A stretch of 64,000 nt of DNA from Chitinophagales bacterium (lineage in GTDB: Bacteria > Bacteroidota > Bacteroidia > Chitinophagales > Chitinophagaceae), in NCBI GenBank assembly GCA_020636575.1, contig JACJXP010000004.1:62001-126000 (forward strand), written 5' to 3'. Positions 36,085-44,301 of this stretch are shown piece by piece. Below the pieces are notes generated by a model, which ran no database searches, was not told the DNA's origin, and saw only the letters and a list, made by a program, of their open reading frames with translations. The position numbers were made by a program, and so were the translations under genes. Each line of letters opens with the position of its first letter. Positions within the stretch are counted from its first letter, which is position 1.

Positions 36085-37644
36085 ATGCCACTGTATCATA
36101 TTTTCATTGTTTATTTGATCGGCACTCTCATTGTTTTTCTTCCTTCATTTGGTTTGTCGAAACTATTTTCAAAAGCTGGTGTTGCATCCTGGAAAGCCTA
36201 TGTCCCGTTTTATAACACATGGGTTATGCAGGATCTGGCACAACGCCCCAAGCACTGGGTGTTCTGGCAGTTCATACCTGTGGTAGGTTGGTTCATCAGC
36301 CCGGGTATATTTATTGAGTTTGTAAAACTATTTGGCAAATTCTCTTTAGGTCAGCATACGCTGGCTTCTGTATTTGCCCCTTTGTATTTTCCTTACCTGG
36401 CATATAAAGAAAACCCACCTTATATAGGCCCTGAAGCTGCCCGAAAACATAGAAAGAAAAGCTGGAGAGAGTGGGTGGATGCGGCCATATTTGCAGTGGT
36501 TGCTGCTACGTTGATCCGCACTTTTATTTTTGAAGCCTATACGATCCCCTCTGAGTCAATGGAAAAATCTTTGTTAGTGAGAGATTTTCTGTTTGTAAGT
36601 AAACTCAGTTATGGACCAAGGATCCCCAACACCCCGCTTTCTGTTCCTTTTGTACATAATTATCTTCCTTTTGGGTCAAGCAGAAAATCATATTCTGAAG
36701 CGATCAAGATACCTTATACCCGTTGGTTTGCATCACCGGTAAAAAGAGGAGATGCTGTTGTATTTAATTTCCCTGCTGGTGATACGGTGATCAATAAACC
36801 AGAGTTTCAATCCAAAATACCTTATTACCAGGTATGCCGGGAGTTGGGAAATGGAGATATGGATGCTGGAAGAAAAATTGTTCTGGATGACCCGGTTTCA
36901 TATCCGTTAGCGGTTCATCCTGCTGATAAATCTGATAACTATATCAAAAGGTGTGTAGGTATTGCCGGTGATATGTTGCAGGTGATCAATGGCAGCGTTT
37001 ATATAAATGGTAAACCGGAAAAAACACCGGCTAAATCCATGATGCCTTACCGTGTGGAAACAAATGGACAACTGCTGGATGCTGATTTTATGAAAGATGA
37101 ATATGACCTTGATTTCAGCAAAGATCTTTATGCCGGTCCGGACAACAGCCAACAAATTTCAACATCTGTATACAGGTGGTATCTTACTTATGATGCGGCT
37201 GAAAAAATGAAGAAAGCCAGTTTTGTAAAATCTATTTCACCTATACTGGAAGATAGCTGGGGTAATCCTTATGCAGTGGAGCCCTATGTATTAAAGAACA
37301 AATGGAAATTAGACAACTATGGCCCTATATGGATACCTGCCAAAGGCGCATCGATCAATCTGAATGATAGTACCTATGCTATCTACCAAAGAGCCATCCG
37401 TGTATATGAGAAAAATGATTTTTATGAAAAGGAGGGCAAATTTTATCTGAATGGGAATGAAGCTACTTCCTATACTTTCAAAATGAACTACTACTGGATG
37501 ATGGGAGATAACCGTCACCAGTCGCAGGATTCAAGGTTCTGGGGCTTTGTACCGGAGGACAGGGTGGTAGGTAAGGCCTGGATGATCTGGTTTAGCTGGG
37601 ATGGCGGGCCAAGATGGAAGCGGTTGTTCCGCATCGTAAAATAA
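36085..37644 (+). CDS. lepB: Signal peptidase I
   Basis: A 519-residue S26A peptidase of the long Bacteroidota type. Residues 1-115 are a membrane region with several hydrophobic helices (DUF5684-like), absent from E. coli-type enzymes. A further TM helix precedes the catalytic part. IPSESMEKSL holds the nucleophile Ser, KRGDAVVFNFP is box C, DNYIKRCVGIAGD has the general-base Lys, and MMGDNRHQSQDSRFWGFV is box E. A large insertion (about residues 315-455) separates the two halves, as common in this phylum. It cleaves signal peptides of exported proteins, many of which are encoded in this window. Confidence 0.93.
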   Translation: MPLYHIFIVYLIGTLIVFLPSFGLSKLFSKAGVASWKAYVPFYNTWVMQDLAQRPKHWVFWQFIPVVGWFISPGIFIEFVKLFGKFSLGQHTLASVFAPLYFPYLAYKENPPYIGPEAARKHRKKSWREWVDAAIFAVVAATLIRTFIFEAYTIPSESMEKSLLVRDFLFVSKLSYGPRIPNTPLSVPFVHNYLPFGSSRKSYSEAIKIPYTRWFASPVKRGDAVVFNFPAGDTVINKPEFQSKIPYYQVCRELGNGDMDAGRKIVLDDPVSYPLAVHPADKSDNYIKRCVGIAGDMLQVINGSVYINGKPEKTPAKSMMPYRVETNGQLLDADFMKDEYDLDFSKDLYAGPDNSQQISTSVYRWYLTYDAAEKMKKASFVKSISPILEDSWGNPYAVEPYVLKNKWKLDNYGPIWIPAKGASINLNDSTYAIYQRAIRVYEKNDFYEKEGKFYLNGNEATSYTFKMNYYWMMGDNRHQSQDSRFWGFVPEDRVVGKAWMIWFSWDGGPRWKRLFRIVK

Positions 37645-37653
37645 ATTAATTTT

Positions 37654-37683
37654 AAAAGCCCTTGATCATTCAGGGGCTTTTTG
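37654..37683 (+). terminator. Intrinsic terminator after lepB
   Basis: AAAAGCCCTTGA pairs with TCAGGGGCTTTT (one mismatch) around a TCAT loop, followed by T's. It ends lepB 10 bases past its stop and 11 bases before cdd. Confidence 0.85.
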
Positions 37684-37693
37684 ATTCAAAGCA

Positions 37694-38185
37694 ATGAATA
37701 TGGAGCAGGGAAATTATTCTTTTCAATATGATGTATATGATGATATCAGCCAGCTTTCAGAACAGGATGCTCTTTTACTAGCGACGGCAAGAAAAGTTAC
37801 TGAAAAGGCGTATGCACCTTATTCACGGTTTCATGTCGGCGCTGCAGCCTTGCTGGAAAATGGAGAAACGGTTAGCAGCACTAACCAGGAAAATGCTTCC
37901 TACCCCGTAGGTATTTGTGCGGAAAGGGTTTTGCTTGGCACTATATCTTCTTTATATCCCGGAACTTCTATTCAGGCCATTGCCGTAAGTTATAACAGTG
38001 AAGAGATCAAAAGCGATCATCCTATTTCTCCCTGTGGTATGTGCAGGCAAGCATTGCTTGAAACTGAATTGGTATTGAAAAAACCGATCAGACTTATTTT
38101 AGGCGGACAGGCGGGTAAAGTTTATGTGATCAATACTGTTCGATCATTGCTTCCACTTGCATTTACCGGTGATGAACTTTCTTAA
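37694..38185 (+). CDS. cdd: Cytidine deaminase
   Basis: A 163-residue homotetrameric-type cytidine deaminase. The zinc site is complete: CAERVLL with catalytic Glu, and SPCGMCRQ with the two Cys ligands. The nucleoside-binding FHVGAAALLENG and NQENASYPVG segments precede it. It converts (deoxy)cytidine to (deoxy)uridine in pyrimidine salvage. The N-terminal 35 residues extend beyond the core. Its stop overlaps the stop of the opposite-strand ogt by a shared TTAA. Confidence 0.93.
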   Translation: MNMEQGNYSFQYDVYDDISQLSEQDALLLATARKVTEKAYAPYSRFHVGAAALLENGETVSSTNQENASYPVGICAERVLLGTISSLYPGTSIQAIAVSYNSEEIKSDHPISPCGMCRQALLETELVLKKPIRLILGGQAGKVYVINTVRSLLPLAFTGDELS

Positions 38186-38679
38186 AAAAGAGTTTGTACG
38201 CCAAAAGCAACTTTCGCTTCATGCTCCAGCAGCCATTTCTTCCGCCAAAGTCCGCCGGCATAGCCTACTAATTCCCTGTTAGAGCCGATTACCCTGTGAC
38301 AGGGAACGATCACCGCAATATTGTTTTTTCCGTTTGCATTGGCAACAGCCCTGGTGGCTTTGGGATCACCTGTTTTTTTGGCGAGATCAAGATAGCTGAT
38401 GGTGCGGCCAAAAGGAATTGTTTGTAATTCACTCCACACTTCCTGCTGAAAAGGAGTACCCGCCTGGTGAAGCGGCAATTCAAACTGTCTCCTTTCACCA
38501 TTGAAATACTGTATCAGTTGTTCAGCACAATGGATCAATAGCGGGGGAATATTTTTTTTATTGACAGCCGGACGTTGTGTGGTATCATGAAAACTCACTT
38601 CACTGATATAATCATCCGTGCCGCTTATTTTCAGCAAACCTACCGGTGACTGATAATATGTTGAAAAAGGTTCAGCCAA
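38182..38679 (-). CDS. ogt: Methylated-DNA-protein cysteine methyltransferase
   Basis: The suicide-repair motif IVPCHRVIGSN contains the acceptor Cys. The helix-turn-helix part is FGRTISYLDLAKKTGDPKATRAVANA, with the Arg finger that flips O6-alkylguanine. The N-terminal RNase H-like half is short, as in Ogt/MGMT proteins without an Ada domain. The start overlaps the end of csaA by 8 bases, so the two are translationally coupled. Confidence 0.92.
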   Translation of the reverse strand: MAEPFSTYYQSPVGLLKISGTDDYISEVSFHDTTQRPAVNKKNIPPLLIHCAEQLIQYFNGERRQFELPLHQAGTPFQQEVWSELQTIPFGRTISYLDLAKKTGDPKATRAVANANGKNNIAVIVPCHRVIGSNRELVGYAGGLWRKKWLLEHEAKVAFGVQTLF

Positions 38680-39007
38680 TTTTCATCCCGTTTTTAACAG
38701 CTTTGCCGGGTTGCAGCAAAATTACCTCGTTATTCTCATCATATACACCCAATACAAGACATTCGCTGATGAAGTCAGCGATCTGTTTGGGAGGAAAATT
38801 AACAACGGCAATAACCTGTTTATTCAAAAGTTCCTCTTTGCTATAATGCGCCGTTATTTGAGCAGATGATCTTTTGTTGCCCAATTCTTCACCAAAATCT
38901 ATCCACAATTTATAAGCAGGCTTTCTGGCTTTTGGAAAATCCTGCACATCTGTGATGGTCCCTGAACGGATGTCGATCTTTTCAAAATCACTCCAGGAGA
39001 TCGTCAT
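38672..39007 (-). CDS. csaA: tRNA-binding protein / chaperone CsaA
   Basis: A 111-residue single EMAP/OB-fold tRNA-binding domain: FEKIDIRSGTITDVQDFPKARKPAYKL, then ITAHYSKEELLNKQVIAVVNFPPKQI and LGVYDENNEVILLQPG. This is the full CsaA family length. CsaA binds tRNA and has export-chaperone-like activity in Bacillus. It is first in a two-gene operon with ogt. Confidence 0.92.
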   Translation of the reverse strand: MTISWSDFEKIDIRSGTITDVQDFPKARKPAYKLWIDFGEELGNKRSSAQITAHYSKEELLNKQVIAVVNFPPKQIADFISECLVLGVYDENNEVILLQPGKAVKNGMKIG

Positions 39008-39082
39008 TGTTTAAATTTTAACTAAGCTAACCATTTCACAGAAAACAAGGTTGAATATTATTTGTGTTTTATGCTGATAACA

Positions 39083-39107
39083 TTAATACTGCTTACAGTA
39101 GTATTAA
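39083..39107. promoter_or_regulatory. Palindrome in the csaA / Gfo-Idh divergent region, possible operator
   Basis: TTAATACT (39083-39090) and AGTATTAA (39100-39107) form a perfect 8-bp inverted repeat around nine bases. An alternative inner hairpin TACTG-CTTA-CAGTA overlaps it. It lies 108 bases before the oxidoreductase start and 76 bases before csaA. No T-run follows, so an operator fits better than a terminator. Confidence 0.35.
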
Positions 39108-39214
39108 ACTACAAAAAATCATTATGGCGGCATTATACATTTCGTATAAATAAAGCAGTTTTATTATGGCAGAATGTATTCAAAATGGTATAACTTGAAG
39201 CAAATTATTGCCGT

Positions 39215-40657
39215 ATGTCAGCTGATCAGAAAAAGAACAAACTTTCAAGAAAGGAATTTGTACGTAACAGCGCCATTTTAGGAGGTGCTTTTTTTATTGT
39301 GCCAAGACATGTATTGGGAAAGGGTTATATAGCTCCCAGTGATAAACTGAATATTGCCGGCATTGGTGCTGGTGGTAAGGGACATGGTGATATGCTGGAG
39401 TTTGCTAAAAGTCCTAATGTAAATATCGTTTCGTTCTGTGATGTAGATGACCGGCAGGCTGCTGAATCAGTGAATAAATTCCCCAATGCATCCTACTATC
39501 ATGATTTCAGGGAGATGCTGGAAAAAGAGAAAAATAATATTGATGCCTGTAGCATCTCTACTCCTGATAATACCCATGCTGTAGCTACGCTGGCTGCTAT
39601 GCAACTGGGCAAACATGTGTATACACAAAAGCCGCTTACCCATGATATTTATGAGGCAAGAATGCTGACTGAAGCGGCAAAAAAATATAAAGTAGTTACA
39701 CAAATGGGTAACCAGGGTGGCTCTGGTGATGGTGTAAGAAAAGCAAAGGAAATGTATGATGCCGGCATGATCGGTAAAGTATATGAAGCACATGCATGGA
39801 CCAACAGGCCTGTTTGGCCACAGGGTATTCCAACTCCTACAGGTCAGTATGATATTCCTAAGGAATTAAAATGGGATCTCTGGCTTGGGCCTGCAAAAGC
39901 AATTGATTATAACCCGGCTTATCTGCCATTTAACTGGCGGGGATGGTGGGCTTTTGGAACCGGTGCTTTGGGTGATATGGCCTGCCATATTATGGATCCT
40001 ATTTACAGGATTCTGCCGATTCTATACCCCGAGTCAGCTGAGTGTAGTGTAGCAACGATCTGGAGAGAAATGTGGAATGATACACAGAACCAGGATGCAT
40101 GTCCGCCTTCATCTATCATTCATCTTTCTTATCCAAGAACAGACGGAGATGGTAAGATCCAGGTGTCATGGCATGATGGTGGTTTGCTGCCACGTCGTCC
40201 CGATGAGCTATTACCTGATGAAGCTTTCGGTAACTGGGATGGCGGTGTGTTGCTCGTAGGAACAAAAGGAAAAATGCTCTTAGATTGTTATGGTGCTAAT
40301 CCCCGCTTATTACCCACTAAACTGATGCAAGAAAAGAAAATGCCTGCGGAAACAATTAAAAGAGTTCCTGAAGGGCATTACCTGCAGTGGGTAAATGCTT
40401 GTATAGCAGGTTATGGTAAGGGTAAAACAAGTTCTCCTTTTGAATATGCGGGACCATTTACAGAAAGTATATTGATGGGTAACCTGGCCATTCGCAGCTG
40501 GATGCTTAAAAATCCTAACCTGAAAGGATGGGATGATAAATATTTAGGTCGGAAGAAACTCCTGTGGGATGCAAAGAATATGAAAGTGACCAACTTTGAC
40601 GAAGCGAACCAGTTTGTGAAGAGGGATTACAGAGAGGGTTGGAAGTTATCTTTATAG
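39215..40657 (+). CDS. Gfo/Idh/MocA family oxidoreductase, exported
   Basis: The leader LSRKEFVRNSAILGGAFFIVP mimics a Tat signal but has RK instead of RR. A Rossmann domain follows (NIAGIGAGGKGHGDML, VSFCDVDDRQA), with DACSISTPDNTHAVATLAAMQLGKHVYTQKPL, the EKP-type segment carrying the conserved Lys (here QKP). The C-terminal half (NWRGWWAFGTGALGDMACHIMD, with catalytic-type His) is the substrate domain. Exported relatives in Bacteroidota act on sugars or glycan-derived compounds with a tightly bound NAD(P). Single gene, 480 residues. Confidence 0.9.
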   Translation: MSADQKKNKLSRKEFVRNSAILGGAFFIVPRHVLGKGYIAPSDKLNIAGIGAGGKGHGDMLEFAKSPNVNIVSFCDVDDRQAAESVNKFPNASYYHDFREMLEKEKNNIDACSISTPDNTHAVATLAAMQLGKHVYTQKPLTHDIYEARMLTEAAKKYKVVTQMGNQGGSGDGVRKAKEMYDAGMIGKVYEAHAWTNRPVWPQGIPTPTGQYDIPKELKWDLWLGPAKAIDYNPAYLPFNWRGWWAFGTGALGDMACHIMDPIYRILPILYPESAECSVATIWREMWNDTQNQDACPPSSIIHLSYPRTDGDGKIQVSWHDGGLLPRRPDELLPDEAFGNWDGGVLLVGTKGKMLLDCYGANPRLLPTKLMQEKKMPAETIKRVPEGHYLQWVNACIAGYGKGKTSSPFEYAGPFTESILMGNLAIRSWMLKNPNLKGWDDKYLGRKKLLWDAKNMKVTNFDEANQFVKRDYREGWKLSL

Positions 40658-40664
40658 TTTTATT

Positions 40665-40688
40665 GTCAGCCTGAGCCTGCCGAAGGCT
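40665..40688. repeat. REP-like intergenic repeat unit
   Basis: GTCAGCCTGAGCCTGCCGAAGGCT fits the GTCAGnCTGAGCnTGnCGAAG-type interspersed element that I recall as common between genes in Bacteroidota. AGCCT and AGGCT form a small hairpin. It sits between convergent genes and overlaps the last bases of the SirB1-like stop. Only one copy is seen in this window. Confidence 0.5.
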
Positions 40689-41553
40689 AATCAAGCATTT
40701 TGGCAAGGTCAGTTAATTCTGCCTGCTTATAAGCTTCCTTTTCACTGGTAAAACATTTGGCAAACTCTTCCAGCAAAACACGGATCACCTGTTTGTTCAT
40801 TTCCGGTTTAAAGTAAGTGGGTACCGGTGGCACAGAAATGCGTTTAAAATAACTTTTCACATCGTTATGTGTAAATACCTGGCCGGAGGTAGGATCAATA
40901 AAGAATTCGATCATGCTTTCGTAATCCTTATTGTTTTCATCTGAGTAACCGGGTTTGCAATAAGCCAATACAAATTGTTTGGGAATATTGATGGCTTTTA
41001 CAGGAATATCCAGCATTTCTGCAAGGATCAGGTATAAAATACCATTGCTTATCTGGTTGCCTCTTTTTGTTTCTAATGTTTTATGCAGCAAGAACTCATT
41101 AGGCTCATTATAGTTCGTTTCACCACCTTTTAATCCGTAATAACTGTAAAGGATGCTGGTAAGGATATTGATCTGCTCAAGCGGGGTGAGGTAATTATTC
41201 AGCTCAAGCCAGATATTACGGCGCACTTTTTCAATCTCCTGTATAACTGATGAAGTAGACATTTCAGGATACTGAAATTTACAGGCAAGCATGGCGCCCA
41301 GCATCAGGTCATGATGGCCGGAAACACTCCATTGACGAAAGTCTTCTGAAAGATCCCTGTAGTGTAACCGATGGATCAGCAGTTCTATCCTGCTTTGAGT
41401 TTCTTCGTCGGGAGTGGTTTCCCAGAGATGTTCCAGGTTAGGGATGATTATTTTACCGTAGTCAACGATCTTTTCTGACACCAGGCCAAATACCTCTTCG
41501 TCGGGATCATCGATCAGGTTAAAAAGGGCCGATATTTCTTTATTTGTTTCCAA
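40687..41553 (-). CDS. SirB1-like transglutaminase-related protein
   Basis: A 288-residue protein. The N-terminal 110 residues are helical. The core matches the SirB1/Transglut_core2 family: INILTSILYSYYGLKGG, then LETKRGNQISNGILYLILAEMLDIPVKAINIPKQFVLAY. The catalytic Cys of true transglutaminases has Ser-Asn in its place (QISNGI), as in most of this family, so it is probably not an active transglutaminase. Function unknown. It converges on the Gfo/Idh gene. Confidence 0.85.
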   Translation of the reverse strand: METNKEISALFNLIDDPDEEVFGLVSEKIVDYGKIIIPNLEHLWETTPDEETQSRIELLIHRLHYRDLSEDFRQWSVSGHHDLMLGAMLACKFQYPEMSTSSVIQEIEKVRRNIWLELNNYLTPLEQINILTSILYSYYGLKGGETNYNEPNEFLLHKTLETKRGNQISNGILYLILAEMLDIPVKAINIPKQFVLAYCKPGYSDENNKDYESMIEFFIDPTSGQVFTHNDVKSYFKRISVPPVPTYFKPEMNKQVIRVLLEEFAKCFTSEKEAYKQAELTDLAKMLD

Positions 41554-41639
41554 GGTGGCGGCTTCAATTCGGTAAATATCTAAACTACTAACGAAAGCAA
41601 ATAGTTAATATTTTCCACAGGTGGGGAAAGTGAGGGAAT

Positions 41640-41711
41640 AGTTAGAAGTTTATAGTTTGAAGTTGGCAGTTTGAGGTGTTGATATATGCGAACCATACTT
41701 CATGTCGCATA
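41640..41711. repeat. Degenerate tandem tract plus inverted repeat
   Basis: The 188-base gap between the SirB1-like start and the methyltransferase stop holds a degenerate tract of AGTTTGAAGTTGGCAGTTTG-type words (about 41640-41676). After it comes an inverted repeat TATGCGA (41685-41691) / TCGCATA (41705-41711). No T-run follows, so it is not an obvious terminator for the minus-strand methyltransferase gene. Confidence 0.45.
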
Positions 41712-41741
41712 GAACTAGTGGCGGAGATATCACTGCTGGTT

Positions 41742-42488
41742 TTACACTCTCTTCGCAACGATCATCCAGTCCCATGGGCCGGGTTGCTGTAGCCATGCAG
41801 GGGGTTTGTAAAATTCAGTCGACCAGTCGTATTCTATCTTTTGAAATTTCTCTGGAACAAAACCAAATTGCTTTAGTATGATCTCCATTTCTTCTTTTAA
41901 AAAATGTTTGTGCGGCACATCATCAATATCTGCTACACCCCACCAAAGATCTTTCAGTTGACGTATAGCTTGTTTAGAATTGGTGACAACCGGAAAATAT
42001 TTTTTATCGATTCTGAATTGCTTTTGTATTGTTCTTGTGAGCATGAATGACTCCATAGAAGGAACCGTCATGATCAACTTTCCTCTTTGTTTAATGCAGG
42101 AAGCCAGTGATTGAAAAAAGCGGTTTCTTTTTTTTGCTGAAGGGGTAAGAATGGCATTGATACAAATACCGAGGTCGCAAACAGGCAGTTCATGATTTTT
42201 TCGGCTCATATCTGCCCGGATATATTCCACATTGGTCAGTTCCGGGTTTTTCTTTTTGGCGATCTTTAAATTTTTTGCTGAAATGTCTAATGCATATACC
42301 TGCTTGAACAGGGGAGAAAGCAAAGGCAGCCATTTGCCGATAGCACAACCCGCATCAATAACTGTTTTACGGGGAGAGGCAAATTTTTCTATGGCAGTTT
42401 TTACAAGATGCTGTTTATCATTCTGCAACACATCAAATATTTCATCGTTATAATTCGGCGCTATTTCTTCCCAGTATTGTCTTTTCAT
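41742..42488 (-). CDS. Class I SAM-dependent methyltransferase
   Basis: The Rossmann methyltransferase core has VIDAGCAIGKWLPLLSPL (motif I, SAM binding), VYALDISAKNLKIAKKK (motif II) and EYIRADMSRK. The N-terminal RQYWEEIAPNYNDEIF is typical of small-molecule methyltransferases. The ATG at 42488 starts the conserved part; a GTG 21 codons upstream (42551) is possible. The C-terminal 90 residues are specific, with several Trp. Substrate unknown. Confidence 0.85.
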   Translation of the reverse strand: MKRQYWEEIAPNYNDEIFDVLQNDKQHLVKTAIEKFASPRKTVIDAGCAIGKWLPLLSPLFKQVYALDISAKNLKIAKKKNPELTNVEYIRADMSRKNHELPVCDLGICINAILTPSAKKRNRFFQSLASCIKQRGKLIMTVPSMESFMLTRTIQKQFRIDKKYFPVVTNSKQAIRQLKDLWWGVADIDDVPHKHFLKEEMEIILKQFGFVPEKFQKIEYDWSTEFYKPPAWLQQPGPWDWMIVAKRV

Positions 42489-42622
42489 CCCATATTTTTC
42501 CACAAAATACAATTTGGTGTGGTTTTGGCTACTATATTTCTCTGATTTCACCGCTTTTCACTGGCTTGCCTTATCCTGGAAATAGGTTTAGATTTTTCAA
42601 ATCATATTAAAACTCCTTTGAG

Positions 42623-43531
42623 ATGAAAACAATTATGAAAGCCCCTGCTTTATTTGCAGTACTATTTATTTTCTTATCAACTGTCACATTTACCATACTC
42701 TCATGCCAGAAAGAATCAGGATTGGATGCAAATATTCCTGAAGGACAACAAAGAATTCGCATCATGTTATCAGATAGCCCTGTTGATTTTGATGCAGTGA
42801 ATGTGGATATACAATTAGTGGAAGTATTGGTAGTGCCGGATAGTTGCCATTCAAATAGCGGGTATGGTGATAATGAGCAAGGTTGTCATTACGACCATCA
42901 TCATGATCATGATAATAATAATTACAACTGTGCAGTTTGGGATACGCTGGACATAAGACCAGGAGTGTATAATCTCCTGGATCTGTCGAATGGTGTGGAT
43001 ACATTACTCGCTACCGGATTTACTGTACAGGGAACAATTAAAAAACTGAGACTTACATTGGGTACACAGAATTCTGTGGTGCTGGATAGTGTATCATATC
43101 CTTTACAACTCTGGAACGGATATGACCGGGTAACAATAAGTGTAAGGGGAGAAGATGTACATGAGATATCACCTACTGATCTGCAGATATGGCTTGATTT
43201 TGATGCGGGCCGTTCCATCGTCAGGGTTACTAATAACAGGTTTGTATTAAAGCCTTATTTAAGAATTTGGCTGCCGGCACAAACAGCAACCTTGAAGGGT
43301 AAAATTATCCCTCATGAAGCACATGCTGTAGTAGCCGTTTATACAAGTAGTGATACATTAGTGGCTTTTCCCGGAGATGAGGGCCGGTTTAAAATAAGAG
43401 GTATCAGGAGTAATACAGGAGATGTATTTATAAATGCTACCACAAATAATTATATGGATACAACCATTACGGGGGTCAGTTTTACTTTTGGGCAGATCAC
43501 TGACATAGGTACCATAGAACTTCATCAGTAA
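42623..43531 (+). CDS. DUF4382 lipoprotein with His/Asp/Asn-rich insertion
   Basis: A lipobox LSC is followed by DUF4382 (about residues 42-215; RIRIMLSDSPVDFDAVNVDI is its opening signature). The C-terminal 75 residues look like a carboxypeptidase-regulatory-type beta-sandwich (TLKGKIIPHEAHAVVAVY...). Between two cysteines (about residues 88-102) the DUF4382 domain carries a His/Asp/Asn-rich loop with His-rich core YDHHHDHD, which could bind metal ions. Surface-located lipoprotein; function unknown. A strong terminator follows. Confidence 0.87.
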   Translation: MKTIMKAPALFAVLFIFLSTVTFTILSCQKESGLDANIPEGQQRIRIMLSDSPVDFDAVNVDIQLVEVLVVPDSCHSNSGYGDNEQGCHYDHHHDHDNNNYNCAVWDTLDIRPGVYNLLDLSNGVDTLLATGFTVQGTIKKLRLTLGTQNSVVLDSVSYPLQLWNGYDRVTISVRGEDVHEISPTDLQIWLDFDAGRSIVRVTNNRFVLKPYLRIWLPAQTATLKGKIIPHEAHAVVAVYTSSDTLVAFPGDEGRFKIRGIRSNTGDVFINATTNNYMDTTITGVSFTFGQITDIGTIELHQ

Positions 43532-43542
43532 ACGGTTAAATC

Positions 43543-43611
43543 AGAAACTGAAAGGCCTGTATATACAGGCCTTTTTTATTTAATTGAGTGATTAGAGGTG
43601 ACACTGACGAC
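43543..43611 (+). repeat. Copy 1 of a diverged terminator-containing repeat
   Basis: This about 69-base segment contains the terminator of the DUF4382 gene: AAAGGCCTGTA pairs with TACAGGCCTTT (43551-43573) and T's follow. A second, diverged direct copy lies at 44221-44294, with matching order: AGAAAC.GAAAG, the CTGTATATACAG core, TATTTTAATT-like spacer, GTGA.T.GA.G.GACA, TGACGAC. The two copies bracket a small minus-strand gene. Confidence 0.7.
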
Positions 43612-43679
43612 GGCACTAATATTATTGGGTCGATATTTATTTAGTCAAAGTCTTAATTATTTTATTGTTCGCTGATTTT

Positions 43680-44039
43680 TTATTTCTCTTTAAATATCAA
43701 TTCAGGATTATTCCACCAGTCAGTTTGGCCAGAATTCTGAATGTGCTTTTTCAGTTCCGAGTCCATTAACTCAATTTGTTCTTTAAAATCTCTCAAAAGG
43801 ATGTTTTCCGAAATCTGTTTGTAGTCAATAACTTTTTGAATTCTTTGTCTTGTCCATAAATCATCGTCAAACTCATATTGCCACTCAAAATAGTATTCTT
43901 CGTCAGCGTTATTTAATTCTTTAATCAGCTCTTTATAACGAGTAAGTAAATCCGCTGGACTAAATTCAGTCAGTTTTTCTACTTCATTTATGAATTCAGT
44001 GTAGTCTTTCCAGTATTTTGCGTCTTTTACGATTTCCAT
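43680..44039 (-). CDS. Hypothetical protein (119 aa) in a repeat-flanked segment
   Basis: A very acidic, helical, Trp/Tyr-rich cytosolic protein with no signal peptide: YWKDYTEFINEVEKLTEFS..., YYFEWQYEFDDDLWTRQRI and an amphipathic C-terminus ending NPELIFKEK. I recognise no family. The gene is bracketed by two diverged copies of a terminator-bearing repeat and preceded by GC-rich palindromes, which suggests it arrived as a small cassette. It looks like a real coding region because frame and composition hold over its full length. Confidence 0.65.
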   Translation of the reverse strand: MEIVKDAKYWKDYTEFINEVEKLTEFSPADLLTRYKELIKELNNADEEYYFEWQYEFDDDLWTRQRIQKVIDYKQISENILLRDFKEQIELMDSELKKHIQNSGQTDWWNNPELIFKEK

Positions 44040-44049
44040 TTTTTATTCG

Positions 44050-44151
44050 CCGCCGAGTCTCACTGCCCGGCCTGGTGTCCAGCGGACTCGGCGTTGCTGT
44101 TCTGCATTTACCAAGTTACTTCATTTTCTATACAATTACGCCGAGTCCAGC
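44050..44151. repeat. Triple CGCCGAGTC palindromic cluster
   Basis: CGCCGAGTC occurs at 44050-44058 and, as CGCCGAGTCC, at 44142-44151; its reverse complement GGACTCGGCG is at 44084-44093. Any neighbouring pair can form a 9- or 10-bp stem. The region lies just upstream of the 119-residue gene, and the GC-rich block contrasts with its AT-rich surroundings. Confidence 0.75.
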
Positions 44152-44220
44152 TTACACACATGGCTTAGCATTGAGACATCGGCTACGAAGTTGTTAGATT
44201 TGAGCACTCGGGAGGGAAGA

Positions 44221-44294
44221 GAAACAGAAAGACCTGTATATACAGGTCTTTCATATTTTATTAAGTGACTTGAAGCGACATAGTGCTTGACGAC
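44221..44294 (+). repeat. Copy 2 of the diverged terminator-containing repeat
   Basis: Diverged direct copy of 43543-43611. The core AAAGACCTGTATATACAGGTCTTT (44228-44251) keeps a perfect palindrome with compensating changes (GGCC to GACC/GGTC). It lies 8 bases past the stop of the minus-strand YcxB-like gene and may end it. Confidence 0.7.
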
Positions 44295-44301
44295 AGATAA
44301 T

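Noticed and set aside
44190..44200. GTTAGAT resembling an integron attC core site (GTTRRRY)
   Set aside because: No matching partner core in proper orientation and distance was found, and no integrase is in the window.
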